Shown: positions 11,066 through 23,007 of the stretch, piece after piece
Numbering within the stretch: position 1 is the first letter of the stretch
Layout of the letters: each line of letters begins with the position of its first letter
Assembly (NCBI RefSeq): GCF_016545825.1
Contig: NC_052619.1
Span: forward strand, 3,673,501 to 3,737,500
Reading direction: 5' to 3'
DNA length: 64,000 nucleotides
Origin: Eucalyptus grandis
Taxonomy: Eukaryota > Streptophyta > Magnoliopsida > Myrtales > Myrtaceae
The notes under the pieces: generated by a model
Databases searched by the model: none
What the model was told of the DNA's origin: nothing
What the model saw: only the letters and a program-made list of their open reading frames with translations
Program-made: the position numbers and the translations under genes

Positions 11066-12647
11066 ATGGAGATGCTGGTTGAAGTGATTAGTAGAGAGGC
11101 AGTAAAGCCTTCATCCCCAACACCTCACCACCTAAAGACCTTCAATTTGTGCCTCCTTGACCAAATGACCCCCGCGTACTACACCCCCATGATGTTCTTC
11201 TACCCCGTTCACAAACCTCGTGGTCTCTCCTTGACCGTTGAGTGCATCTCCAGCACGCTAAAGAAGTCCCTATCCGAGGCCCTAGCCCGATTTTACCCAC
11301 TAGCCGGACGGCTCGATAGGAACAACCTTCACATTGATTGCAATGATGCCGGCATTCTGTATGTCGAGGCCCAAGTGCGCGGCTCGCTATCAGAGTTCCT
11401 CAAGAAGCCCGAGATCGGTCTACTAGATGAGTTCCTCCCGTTACGTGGACTTTCGACTACGCCAGAGGAGGAGTCGGTTTTATTGGGAATTCAAGTGAAT
11501 GTGTTCTCGTGTAGGGGGTAGTCATCGGAACATCCTCCTCACACAAGATCATGGACGGGACCACAATAAGCGCTTTCCTCCGGACCTGGGCCGCCATAGC
11601 TGCAGGGTCTCTTGATCGAGTTATGCAAGCAGAATGCACGGCCGCGTCGACCCTATTTCCAGAAAGCAAGGTGATGCCTCCTAATGCCCGCGTGTGGATA
11701 GGGACACCCTTTGTAAAGCCGGGGAGGAGCAGTCCAAGGAGATTTTTGTTCGACTCGAAAGCCTTATCAACATTGAAGGACCTCGCAAGGTGAATTGGTT
11801 TTGAATTCAATGTAGTTTGATTTGTAATTGAATAGACTTTTGAACAAGGTAAGAGAGATACATCATTTCCTGTCGTTTACTTCCTTCTTGCATGTCAACA
11901 TTGGAAAATGTTTGACTTATCGAGTGCAAGAGAAGGTAAGAACGTAAAGGTAATAATAATAACTTATGATAAGTAGTAATACGATTCATATTAACTAATG
12001 CTTTGCGTTTTTAACTCCTCTTATATGCTAGGAGCGAAAGTGTTTCGAAACCAACTCGGATCGAAGCTTTAACAGGCTTCATTTGGAAACATGCGATGGG
12101 AGCTTCCAGAAAAGCCACAAGTGTCGGATCACCATCGGCCCTAGTTCACTCTGTAAATCTCCGGCGCCGGACTAAACCCTCTCTGCCCGAGCATGCAGTT
12201 GGGAATATTGATTGGAAGGCCTTCGCCGTTCACGACTCTCTGGAAGCAGAGGCTGAGCTTCCCCGCCTAGTCGAGCCACTGAGGAGATTGATTGCAGAGA
12301 TCGACGGTGACCTCATGAAGAAAATCTGGGGCGAGACTGCGCTCGTAGAGGTATCGAAATGGCTAGGAGAGGTGAAAGAGATATATGAAAGGGCCAAGCA
12401 TGACTGCTACACTTTTGTGAACTGGTGTAACATGGGATTCAATGATGTGGACTTTGGTTGGGGAAGGCCAGCATGGGTAAGTCTTGGGAATTTTGGGGAT
12501 GAAGCGTTTAGGAATTTGGTCATTCTGGTGGACGCACCGTCCGGGGATGGAATAGAAGCATGGATCGTGCTTGAGGAACGAGAGATGGTCCCATTGGAAC
12601 GCGATCCCAAGTTCCTAGCATTTGCTTCTCCTAGGTCTTCTGCGTAA
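11066..12647 (+). pseudogene. BAHD acyltransferase (copy 2), frameshifted
   Basis: Same two-exon structure as copies 1 and 3: exon 1 is 11066-11789, a 242-nt intron follows, and exon 2 is 12032-12647. The reading frame from the ATG stops at TAG 11519-11521. Compared with the other copies, which read Cys-Gly-Gly-Ile-Val-Ile-Gly here, one base is missing between about 11513 and 11520. The proper frame resumes at once (GTC ATC GGA at 11521) and stays open to the TAA at 12645-12647. HXXXD (HKIMD, 11542-11556) and DFGWG (12450-12464) are intact but lie after the break. The break removes both motifs, so the product should be inactive. Splice sites and promoter look sound and no other disabling change was seen, so loss is recent or the missing base is an assembly error. 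Confidence 0.82.
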
Positions 12648-12836
12648 CGATGACCTTTGGCATTGTAGTTTTTGTGCTTTTCCCGTCGTTCAACGATGTG
12701 TCGTGGCTGTTGTGATATTCTGATGGGTTGTGCTGACCTGGACTCGAGACCCCGAATCCAGGGTGATGGGAACGGACTCGGCTAAGGATGAATTCACACT
12801 TTCAAGAAGCATATGCCCTTTTCTCGATACATCTAA

Positions 12837-15800
12837 GGCTGCGTTTGGTCGACCGGACATGTTTGGTAGCTGTCTAGGATAGGATAAGGTCAGATATAGG
12901 AGGGATATAGACCGGATAAAAAAATCCGAGGGGGGGATGGGATAAGGTTGGATAGGATTTCTTTTATCCGAACATAAAACCCTACGCTTTTTTTTTCTTT
13001 CTCCGTCGTTCACCCACAGACGATTCTCTGTTTCCAAAGTATCGACGTTGAAGCCTTCTTCTCAATAGCTCTTTGATTCTCATCGAAATTTTACGAAAGC
13101 GACGAATTTTCAAAGGTAAATAATCATTCTCTCTCTAACGTTGATTTCTAAAGTAGTTGTGAATTGTTTTCCTGTTTCATCTATGTTTCAGCTTACGTAG
13201 GTCAGAATTGTAGTTCTAGGTTTTTTTGCTGGTTGATTGGAGTTTGTCTTCTTGGTAGTTTTGAATCTGTAGATTTATAAAGGCCTTTCTATTTTTGTGT
13301 AAAGTATTTGATATCTTCAACGCGAATTGTTCGTTCTTGGTTCTGTTCTTCAATACCCAGATTTCCAAGGCTACTGCATCTTTCTCTCTCTGTGTGAGAT
13401 AAGAATCGGGAAGGCAGTCTGGTCAGAGACTTACTAGGTTTTTTTTAAAGGCCGTTTCGACATGTAACTGGTTCAAATGGTTACACTCTGGGCTTTATGT
13501 AACGGGTTCGTTTCGACATGTAGCTGGTTCAAATGGTTACGCTCTGCTGCTTTGTATTTCCTTTGAACAATGGCACCCCTCTGTTATAATTAAATGACTC
13601 AGTTTTTCTCCTATTGGAAGCAATCTCAAGGTTTTCTATTGCTCCTTAGGATTCGGCAAACGATGCCTTCAAAGGCCAGAAACGGACATGAAAAGAGAAT
13701 CGAATTGTTATGCAGAGAACTTGGGAGTAATAGTGGACCATAGATGGATACATTGCTTTTTAAGTATGATGTTATTAAATGCAGTTTCAAGTTAAGTTAG
13801 TCATGAATTGCGACTAACACGCCCTCCGTCGCTTGGACATTATAGCTTGGATTGTCCTGAAAGTCTGGACAACATCTAGGTCAGATTTACCAGGACTAGT
13901 TTTGTCACTCGTAATCATGTTGTGTTGCATCAACGTGTCAAAAGACTGTATCCTTTTCTAAGCAAAACCATAATGATTCAACATAAGCCCAAAGAAGAAA
14001 ATTAAAGGTATGAGTTATTCCTTCATGTGTGCTGTCTGCTGTTTGCTTGGCCATGTCACATCATGTCATTCTACGGGAGTTGTATGTGCGAGAACCTACA
14101 TAACAATCTGGTGGCATATATTTGAAAGTTTCTTTGGTTATAATTTTTGCACACTCCTTTTGTTTGGGACCTTTTCATGTAGCATGTGTTGGAGTTCCAT
14201 TATAAATTTATTTAGGAATAGATATATAAATGTATATGTATATAACCTGGCACTGATATTGAAAATATGACATTCGATGCTTTATTGTTCTACTCTTTGG
14301 AGAATTAATCAAGATCATTGATAGATTGCAGTAAGTTAGGTTGTTAACATGGCTTGATTAGCAAAAAGTAAAAGTATAACTCAAATGTAAAACCCTATTG
14401 ATTATGCCTTTATAGGTCATACATTATGTATTGATCTTCTCACTCCAGGTAAATCTCAAGTAAATTTCTTTCTAGTAAGAAAAGTTCAAGTAATGAAGGA
14501 GATCCCTGTATTTAGTAGAAATTGCAAGATATTATCGTATGAAGGAGATCCCTGTATTTTGTTGTGTGGGTTGAATATCGTGGCTGATTGAATGCTGAGT
14601 TATTTTTCTTTTTCTCTGTTTTTTGTTACTTTAAGAAATCTGGGAGTGGTTCAATCAACATATATGCTGAGATAGTTTTTGTTTAGGAATGGAAGGTAGC
14701 AATTTCAGTCAAACTCAAGGAAGGGGAACAAAGAGAGACCGACGTATATGGACAATAGATGAAGAAAATGCACTTCTAGATGGTCTTGAAGAATTAGTTA
14801 CGCGAGGAATGAAAGCCGATAACGGCTTCAAGAGTGGTTACATGGTTATGTTAGAGAAGTGGTTTGAAGAAAAATTCCCTCATTCTGGCATCAAGAGTAA
14901 TCCTCACATAGAGTCAAAAATGAAAAACTTGAAAAAGTTGTATAATCAGATATATGACTTGAGGAATCAAAGTGGCTTTGGGTGAGACCATGAAAATCAT
15001 TGTGTTGATATTCATTCTGAGGATAGTTGGCAAAAATATTGCAAGATTTGTGCCACTTCTTCTCATTTTTCTTCTTTATTAATTGTTTCATTTTTAACAA
15101 AATAATATAATTTTCTTTGTAGACCTATCCAGGAGTTGCTTCTTTGAGAGGGAAGTCCTTCCCTCAATATGATCGATTAGCAAACATATTTGGAAAAGAT
15201 CGTGCCAAAGGAAATCTCGGTGAAGACCCTTCGAAGCTCATGCGGCTGTAGATCATGAGGAATATGAAAATCATGATAATGTGGCAACCAATGGTGTAAG
15301 TCAAAACTCACCGCCACTATCATCTTCTCAGGCACAACATGTTTCTGATTCTTCAAGAAGAAAAAGGGCTAAAGCAAGTGACAAATGGGCTGCTGGCTTA
15401 GTTGAGATAGCAGGAACTTTTGGCTCATTCTTGGAAAAAGCTAACGAGAGAATGGAGATGATCGCTAGCCGCATCGGACATGCCAAGGATTTGAATAATG
15501 ACAAACGAAAAATCAATGAGGAGCTTCTTCAAATGTCTTTAGGTACTATGGATAGAATAAAATTATGTAGAAAAATTGTGAAGGATCCTGAGAATATTCA
15601 TCTATTTTTGGGATTTCAAGGAGAAGACAGGAAAGCATTTTTGGAATTACTTCTCCAAGAGATGAGAGAAGAGAATGAGTGATGATGAGTTGTTTATGAG
15701 TTTGTAGGAGATATGTTTTCTCTCCATACTTTTTCTTTTTTTCTTCTTTATTTTTTTTAAAAGGGTTTTTGGGGTTAGCTATAAGCTTTAATGTTATCTT

Positions 15801-16481
15801 TTTGGACCTTTCGATTGTAGCCATGACTTGAAAAGAGGTGGATATGGCTTGAAACTTTATCTCTATGTTCATTGCCAAGAAAACCATTATCTATAATATT
15901 ATTTGCCTCTGTCTTTTATTTTCATAAATAGTTTCTCTATCTCATTGGCAAAAAACCTAGGCATGATTTGGTATTGGACCTGTAACAAAATGGAAACAGA
16001 TTAAAAACTTGTAAGAGAGAAAGAATTCATGTTTGAAAGTGAATATATTGAAATTGAGATTATTCTAAAAACGTTTGGCGTTGAAGGGGTATCCAAAAGA
16101 TTATTTCAAAGGAACGTAAAAGATTATTACGATGCATAATCATGAAATTCAATGAGAATCTGTTAATTTGAAAAAGATATATTATTTTGGATGATTTTGT
16201 GAATATTAAACATGCAAATTTGTACTTGCCTAATGTTAGTGTTTTTAAAATATCCAAAATTAAATTCGTAGTTCACCACACGATAGATTTGATAAGATAT
16301 GAACATATCCAACTTTAAATCCATGATTCACCAAACAATAGATTGGATAAGATATGAGGATATCCGACTTTAAATCCGTAGTTCACCAAACAGTTGATGT
16401 GATATGAAGAAATTCATGGATTTCTTATCCTATCCTATCCAGTCCTATCCCGTTTAGAAATCCAGACGACCAAACGCAGCC
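12837..16481. mobile_element. PIF/Harbinger-type DNA transposon, non-autonomous
   Basis: Terminal inverted repeats begin GGCTGCGTTTGGTCG at both ends (15 matching bases, then 4 of the next 7 by eye). They are flanked by the 3-bp duplication TAA at 12834-12836 and 16482-16484. A TAA/TTA target and this terminus are hallmarks of PIF/Harbinger elements. Length is 3645 bp. The inside holds a decayed Myb/SANT-like ORF (14689-15682), which is the accessory ORF of this superfamily, but no DDE transposase was found on either strand. Subterminal repeats of the kind 'cctatcctatcc' lie at both ends, and three copies of a roughly 65-bp unit with 'gttcaccaaac' precede the right end (16260-16405). Confidence 0.85.
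14689..15682 (+). pseudogene. Myb/SANT-like ORF of the Harbinger element
   Basis: Resembles the Myb/SANT-like DNA-binding accessory protein of PIF/Harbinger transposons and the host-like L10-interacting Myb-domain proteins. The N-terminal part (14689-14985) has the trihelix-like pattern RRIWTIDEENALLDGLEELV with a downstream Leu/Lys helix. The family motif GFGW(D/E) reads Gly-Phe-Gly-stop because TGG has become TGA near 14984. The frame continues beyond it with family-like residues (His-Glu-Asn-His, then Ser-Trp-Gln-Lys-Tyr). A middle block at about 15121-15249 ends at TAG 15247-15249; the frame shifts by one base near 15225. The C-terminal part (15281-15682) keeps the helical 'Asp-Lys-Trp-Ala-Ala-Gly-Leu' and 'EELLQMSLG' regions. 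A spliced reading over the first stop (donor GTGAGA at 14982) is possible but would not repair the frameshift. Confidence 0.65.
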
Positions 16482-16484
16482 TAA

Positions 16485-17206
16485 GGATATTAGCTGCCAT
16501 CCCGTGAGGCTGTACATGTACCATTCGAAAGTCGATTGTAATGTTACTAGATGTTGTTCATCTTTGTTTTTTTTTTTTTTTAACAGACATTCATCTTTGT
16601 TTAGTCATATTAGGAATTACTTTACATCAAATATGACTGCTAATCAATCAATATCCTTTCGGAAAATCCGCACATAACAATTTGTCTGCGTAATGTGGGA
16701 AGGCTGGCCCATCGATTTTTATAATATCGCGAACGGAGGATTGCTTCCCTGATTAGACTCGCATGTGCAAGAAACAACTTAATTTATGTTTGTTAGGCTC
16801 AATGACAAGAAGAATAAACCAAGAAAGCACCAGTAGAATGTTAGAATTAAGTGTATAAACACAACGAAATAGAAAGTAAATGAGAGAAAGAGAAATCGAG
16901 ACACACGATTTATTATGATTTACCCTTAAGTTATGGCTACATCCAGCAGAGGTCCACTATAATTAGTTCCTCTCATTTCTATGTTACAACTATCTATTTA
17001 CAAGCAAAAGAGATTATATATAAGCAACAAGAAAACCTTAGGGATAAAGAAAGTCTTAGGCCACTCAACAACTATTCATAGGCCTAAGCTCAAATTACCA
17101 ATTAAAATATGGGTCCAAATTATGAAAGCCCTTCAATGACCCGGGACCCTTGCCCTCTGCTCCTCACGTGCATACTTGTGGATGGGAAATGAACCATACC
17201 TCAACA
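16485..17206. other. Intergenic, probable old LTR remnant
   Basis: A poly(T) run lies near 16567-16582. About 16790-17010 reads like a fragment of a degraded LTR ('gacacacgatttattatgatttaccc'), a phrase type common in plant copia LTRs read from one strand. I found no matching second copy, internal domain or gene. Confidence 0.3.
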
Positions 17207-17218
17207 TTGAAAACAAGT

Positions 17219-17836
17219 GATAATTACCAAAAAAAAAAACTAAACTTATTGTACTAATGATAATTCGGTCCTAAACTTTTCAATTTGATTTATTTAATAA
17301 TAAACCATTTGATAATTTGACAATGTGATCCTTTTGACCAATTTCACCTGAAAATTGTCAATGTAGACGTTGTCAGTGCCACATGGACATTTCTACAATT
17401 CTTGTTAATTTTTTCTTAATTTTTTCCCATTTATTATTTTTCTTTTTTCTTTTTCTACTAAGGACTGGTGAGGACCATCGGCCGACCCTTGCCTATGTTG
17501 GGCAAGATTGTCGCGGGCCCTTGCTATGGCTGGCAAGGGCTTCGTGATCCTCGCCTAAATATGGTGAAGGCCTGTATTATGGGCCATTGTTGAGGCTATG
17601 AAGCAGTAGAGGAAAATAAAAATAAAAAAAGAAAGGAAAAAGAGAAAAAAATTCAGAAAAAACCATGCTACGTAAGACAACAAATGTTCATATTAGCAAT
17701 TTCCTCTTAAATTTGATCGGAAGGACTTTATTGACAAATTAGCAAAAAATTTAGTACTAAATTAGTTAAATTGAAATGTTGAGAAGTGGATTGGCATTTG
17801 TACAATATATTTTAAAATGTTTTTGATAATATTCCC
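17219..17836. mobile_element. Mutator-like foldback MITE
   Basis: Long imperfect terminal inverted repeats: the left arm (about 17219-17290) pairs with the reverse complement of the right arm (about 17760-17836), sharing blocks such as TTATTGTAC and TTTCAATTT. The insert is flanked by a perfect 12-bp direct repeat TTGAAAACAAGT at 17207-17218 and 17837-17848. Mutator-like elements make 9-bp duplications, so part of the 12 bp may be chance. The core (17460-17600) is GC-rich and resembles that of the element at 32500-33190. No ORF. Confidence 0.65.
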
Positions 17837-18220
17837 TTGAAAACAAGTTATTATGTTAAACAAATTAATTTGATTAAAGGAAATTTCAACAATGAGGGTG
17901 TGTTTGGTCGGTTGGATTCGAATTGGGATTGGACATGATAAAATGGGATCTGAAATCTTCTATTTGGTGTAGAAATATCCCATCAAATATTTGGTGTAAC
18001 TTAAAATAGGATTTGAAAGTTTTGAAAATCTGCAACTTAAGATGAAATTGAAAATCTTTAAAAAAAATTCTTATTTGAAAATCTCTGAATATCCAACTCC
18101 AGTAGGCTCCTTGTGTATGTGGCGACTCAAACCCTCTCATTTTGTTGTCGACAAGCTGTCTTTGGAAAATCAACCTCGGGAGTTTGATGACTTTCAACAG
18201 ACATGACGTCTTCCATCAAA

Positions 18221-18567
18221 CAAAATTCTAAACTAAAGGCGAAGAGGATCTCTTTCTAGTGTTTCATCGTAAACTTTATGAATGCCTTGCTTAGAGTCAA
18301 CCAAAAGAGAGATCGTGGAACATTGGAGGCTGAGAATGAGTAACTAAAGGCGAAGTAAATAGAGGAACTGAGAGATAATTCGGTGATGATTCTACTAAGC
18401 AAAATTCTAAATTGAAGGTGAGGAAGATCTCTCTCCAGCAAAGCATCAAAGACTTGATGAAAGCCTTGCTGAGATTCAACTGAAAGAGAGATTGTGGAAC
18501 AATGAAGGGTGAGAATGAATAATTAAAGTCGAAGTAAAGGAACCAAGAGATGATTCGGTGATAGTGG
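18221..18567. repeat. Tandem duplication, two units of about 179 bp
   Basis: Both units begin CAAAATTCTAAA/T (18221 and 18400) and run through GAAAGCCTTGCT- or GAATGCCTTGCT-like, GAGAGATYGTGGAACA and GATGATTCGGTGAT-like blocks. Divergence is visible but moderate. The preceding stretch from 17885 starts 'gggtgtgtttggtcggttgg', which resembles the end of a PIF/Harbinger- or hAT-like element, but no matching right end was found. Confidence 0.65.
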
Positions 18568-18835
18568 AAAAGCTGAAAAACCAATTGAGAAAGAGAGGGA
18601 GCCATGGATGAGATGGTGAGCCCTAACCTTCCAAGTGAACTGTGAGCAAGGACATTGACAAGGATTCTCGAGGATGCGCAAGTGAGGGCTTGTCATGGTG
18701 CATGGCCGTCGGAGAAATATGCCAAGGACGGTAAGTAGTCTCATTTGAGGTGGGGGGGGTTTCTTGGTACAGGGGAATTGTTAGGTTAATCTTTGAAATT
18801 TTATATCCAATCCTAGTATATCTTATTGGATCTAA

Positions 18836-19162
18836 CAATGCAACCTGGAAGGGGGTTGAATGGGTTGAGTGGTGATATAATAAAATCTTTTGCAAAATGT
18901 CAAACAATCGGCACTCAAGATAATGTTGTGGATGGATCAATACGTATGATGCTGATAAGTAAAATTAGAGTAGAATAAATAGATCATATGATGTTATATA
19001 GTGGTTTAACTTTTAGCTAAGCCTCTGTTCACTTTCAGACTAACAACCTAAACAAACAGTGGCTAGATTCCACTAGTAATTAGCAGTGCAAGTTATAGAT
19101 GGCTAGTGTAGTTACCTTCTCTCAATAGATTACACTATTGTGATACAAGAACACTGCACTTA
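18836..19162. other. Older repeat interrupted by the Tat element
   Basis: From about 18836 the text 'tgcaacctggaagggggttgaatggg' is of a type seen at plant LTR starts. The sequence before 19168 joins smoothly with that after 27066 once the inserted element and one CTCTT copy are removed, and the continuation (27072-27780) has similar composition. This suggests a nested insertion into an older element. I could not define the ends of the older element. Confidence 0.3.
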
Positions 19163-19167
19163 CTCTT

Positions 19168-19820
19168 TGTTGACACCGAAATTTTCGTCGACATTTTAAT
19201 CATCCATTTTGCAAAAATATAGAAAAATAAAGAGCCAAAAAAAAAAAAAAAAAAGAAGAAGACAAAAAGAAAAAAAAAACAAAACAAAACAAAACAAGAA
19301 AAAAAAAAATGAAGTGAAATGAAAAGAAAAAAAAGAGAGAGAAAGAAATAAGGAAAACGAAAAAAAGAAAAAAAAAGAGAGAAAAAGAAAAATAAAACAG
19401 AGAAAAAAAAATAGAAAAGAGAAAAAGGAGGCCATTCACGGGGTTTTGGGGGTTTTCTTTTTTTCCGGCTCTCTCTCTCTCCTCTTTGGGGGGCTCTCGC
19501 TGGTGCGGATTCTCTCTCTCTCGGAGACGCTCTCTCGCTCCCGCTCTCTCTTCATCACGATCTCTCTCTCTCGCTAAAAAAAAAGGAAACTGTTCGCGCG
19601 GATGCTCTCGAAGGGATTCTCTGGCTGAGGGGATTATCGCTCTCTCCGACTCTCTCGACATCTCGGAGAGCGATCTAGGGTTTGACGGCCGGATCGATTC
19701 AAGGTGGAAATCGGTCTCTCTCTTTAGCTTAAGGATCTCGACTTCCTCATCTGCACCTTCTCGAGCTCCGAAGCCGATTGGCAATGGTGGTAACGACGGC
19801 AGCGAGATCGGGTCGCGACA
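19168..19820 (+). repeat. 5' LTR of the Tat element
   Basis: Begins TGTTGACACCGAAATTTTCG and ends GGGTCGCGACA. It contains a long A-rich tract (19226-19430), then a CT-rich stretch. Compared with the 3' LTR the visible changes are mostly in homopolymer lengths plus a few substitutions (for example CTGTTCGCG here, CCGTTCGCG in the 3' LTR). Confidence 0.9.
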
Positions 19821-19824
19821 GGCT

Positions 19825-19843
19825 TGGCGACTCCGCTGGGGAC
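19825..19843 (+). other. Primer binding site
   Basis: TGGCGACTCCGCTGGGGAC begins four bases after the 5' LTR. It starts with TGG, the complement of a tRNA 3' CCA end. Similar sites in Tat/Ogre-type elements are assigned to tRNA-Arg; I did not check the tRNA here. Confidence 0.7.
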
Positions 19844-21721
19844 TGGTTACTAGATTAAGAGGACTTGAAGCCGTTTAAAGATGGTTGTTGTGTTTTAACT
19901 GACATGTCTTTTGTAGGATCGTCTGCATGTCAAAGTCGCGTGGAAAATGAGGTTAGTTGCTAACCTCGTGTTAAATGGTTTTGTAGGTGGGAGTCATAAG
20001 GGGAGGCGTGCTTGTAAACCCTTTGTTGTGCAGGTGGTGCGAGGTTGTATGAATGTATGTGGGTTTATATTGAAGTGCTGGATGTTTTAATTTAAATGCA
20101 TGTTTACCAGCTTTAGCATGACACCGCACACACAACCGCGGTCTAAAACCCCGATCGCCCAATTTAGGACCTTAGGAGGGTTTATGGGTGGAATCTGCGA
20201 GTGGATGCTCGTGGTAATCCACTACTTACATAAACCCGCTCATCCCAACCGATAAAAATAGCACCGACCGACGATAGTAACAGGTGGGTAAACTATTTTT
20301 ATCCTTTGGGATGAGGACCTTGAGCCTTTAGCACCCTTACCTTAGGCGTCAAAACCTCACGGTTTCATGCGACATGTGACTTGTGTTTGCCATGTGTTTG
20401 TGGGTAAGTGATCGTTCCTTTTTATCGTCCTTATCTTTTTACTTTCCATATTTCAATTATGCGTTTTATATTCCAACGACGATATGTTTAATCATGAGTG
20501 CCCCTTTAGGTTTAGGTTTAGATGGGTAAACTTGAAGTGGACGTGATCCCATGCTTGGGAATCTCAAGACTATTGGTGAATCTCGACCCAAGACATCAAG
20601 ACTGTGGAAAAATTACCCGATCCTCAGGGATTTCAAGGAGCTCATATTATCAAACAAGAAGACGATGCCTTGATCGATGAGGAACGCTTGGCCCATGATA
20701 ACAAGCGTCTCCACACGATCCCACCTAGTTCTTAGGTTTCGAATTCATATTTCTTTTCTTGTAAAGGGAATTCTTTTGTGTTTCCCTCATTTCTATTAAG
20801 GTTTCCCTGTATTCATTTTCATATTCCTTGTAAAATCGAACTACTTTGTAAGCTTCAAGAAATCAAGGTTTTGTCTCCTTGTAATTGTTCGATTGGAATA
20901 AATGAAATTCATGAACATTTTCATGTAATTTTTAGAAAAGGGGCATTCGATTAAATATTTGTCGTCGTTCCTTTTCAATTGTATAATTTCTTTTGAAGAA
21001 ATTTTGATAAGAGGAGGTTATATGATCTTTGGGATCATATACACTTCTTATCATTATTTCATCTCAAGAAAATATAAAATTGACTAGGATTTGTACTTTA
21101 ATGGTTTCTTTTGATCGGTACTAATTCGAGTCATTTTATTTTACAGGAGGTTTTGAAAAAACTGCTGAAGAAAGATTTGTTATACGAACTCGCCGCCAAA
21201 CAAAGATGGAAATGAAGAACCTACAATTCCCACTGTGTAAAAGATGTTTCTAGTTCTTGCATTTAATTTTTAGTTGTATTTGATTCATTTCTCCCCTGTG
21301 AGGGAATTTATTCATTTCTCCCCTGCGAGGGAATTCTGTTCATTTCATTCGTTTGTGCTTGTAATATCTGGATCATAAACTTTCTAGATCTAAGATGATA
21401 TACGTTGTAATGCAATTTTTGCATATAAATTTTTTTTTCATATTTTATTAATAGACGTGTGAGGCCCAAATCAGTCTTATGATGATGCTTTGAGGCCTGA
21501 GCCTCCACATGATCTATAGTTTCAAAATGTTTTGGTGGAACGAAGGCGTCCAATGACATGAGGGCCAGTTCCCAATAATTTTTTTTCAAAGACAACTTGA
21601 ATTTGAAAACAAGTTTTTCATGACATTTACATACATTGCATTCATTTAGATGAACATATACTAACTTTTTTTCGATTGCATCTCAAGCATGGCATTTCAC
21701 ATCATGATAGTCATTTGCATG
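19844..21721 (+). other. Tat element 5' internal region, no gag seen
   Basis: Leader-like sequence with scattered stops. I recognise no gag, zinc knuckle or protease active site. It is about 1.9 kb, too short for the usual gag-protease part of this lineage. Confidence 0.55.
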
Positions 21722-23007
21722 GCTCGGATTCGCATTCAAAAGACTTTGACGAACCCGATTATTCCAACTCAGAGAATAAAGATGATCCTCGAGGTATTGA
21801 AAAAGAATAGCTCAGACATGAAGAGTCCAAACCTCTTACCACCAAACAGCCAGTCACTCTAAATTTAGGAGATTCAATTAACCCCAAAGAAACCAAGATT
21901 GGGGCAGGTCTCTCTCAAGTGGATGCCAATGGATTAATTAGGCTCCTGAAAGAAATATATGAAGGAGAGTGTGGTCCACATATGAACGGTCATCTCTTGG
22001 CTAGAAAAATTATGAGGCTCGGTTACTATTGGTTGGCCATGGAAGCCGATTGTATTCAGCATGTGAGGTGTTGTCATCAATGCCAAGTATATGGAGATAG
22101 GATCAATGCTCCTCCTAATGAGCTACATCAAATGTCCGAGTCCTGGCCTTTTTCAATGTGGGGCATCGACATCATCGAACCGATTAATCCTAAAGCATCA
22201 AATGGACATCGTTTTATCTTGGTAGCCATTGATTACTTCACTAAATGGATTGAAGCCAATTCTTATGCCCATGTTACTGCAAAGAGTGGCAAAATTCATC
22301 CGTCGTGATATCATTGCTCGATATGGAGTTCCTGAAGCGATCATCACAGATAATGGATCAAACTTGAACAATAAAGTGGTGGATGATTTACTTGGAGAAT
22401 TCCACATTCGCCATTTGAATTCTTCTCCTTACCGCCCACAAATGAATGGAGCGTGGAAGCGGCAAATAAGAATATCAAGAAGATTTTAGCCAAAACGGCG
22501 GAAAATTATCGTGATTGGCATGATCGGTTGCCATATGCTTTGTTTGCTTATCGAACTTCAATTCGTACTTCGACTGGGGCAACACCCTTCTCATTGGTTT
22601 ATGGGATGGAAGCTGTATTACCCGTGGAAGTGGAAATTCCTTCACTGAGGGTACTTTCTCAAATCAAGCTCTCTGAAGCTGAATGGATTCAACAAAGATT
22701 TGAACAACTTAATATGATTGATGAAAATAGGGTAAAAGCTTTATGCCATGGACAAAGCTATCAGAAGAGAGTAGCTAGGTCATTTAATCGCAAAGTTAGA
22801 CCAAGACATTTTGAGATCAACGATCTTGTCTTGAGGAAGGTTTTACCTATCATTCCAGATCCTCGCGGGAAGTTTACTCCAAACTATGAAGGTCCATATA
22901 TTGTAAAGAAAGTGCTACCCGGTGGGGCACTAATCCTTGTAGAAATGGATGGTCATGAATTGCCAAGACCTGTAAATGCTGATTCTGTCAAGAAGTATTA
23001 TTCATGA
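21722..23007 (+). pseudogene. Tat-type integrase, broken, fused to protease/RT linker
   Basis: The first part (21722-21950) reads like the linker between protease and reverse transcriptase, with Asn-Leu-Gly and Lys-Ile-Gly-Ala motifs, and has an in-frame TAG at 21808-21810. At about 21955 it passes straight into the integrase zinc-binding domain (His-Met-Asn-Gly-His, then Cys-His-Gln-Cys). RT and RNase H are missing in between. The catalytic core follows: Asp in WGIDII, Asp in ITDNGS and Glu in VEAANK. There are two frameshifts, an inserted base near 22278 and a missing base near 22453. From about 22453 the frame is open to TGA 23005-23007, including ATPFSLVYGMEAVLPVE and a C-terminal GPY-type end (GKFTPNYEGPYIVKKV). 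It cannot make active integrase. Confidence 0.85.

Noticed and set aside
17885..18780. Complete PIF/Harbinger-like element starting 'gggtgtgtttggtcggttgg'
   Set aside because: No matching inverted right end or target duplication was found.
19200..19784. Open frame of 194 codons in the 5' LTR, minus strand, Phe/Leu-rich
   Set aside because: Translation of the A-rich and CT-rich LTR; a shorter form recurs in the other LTR.
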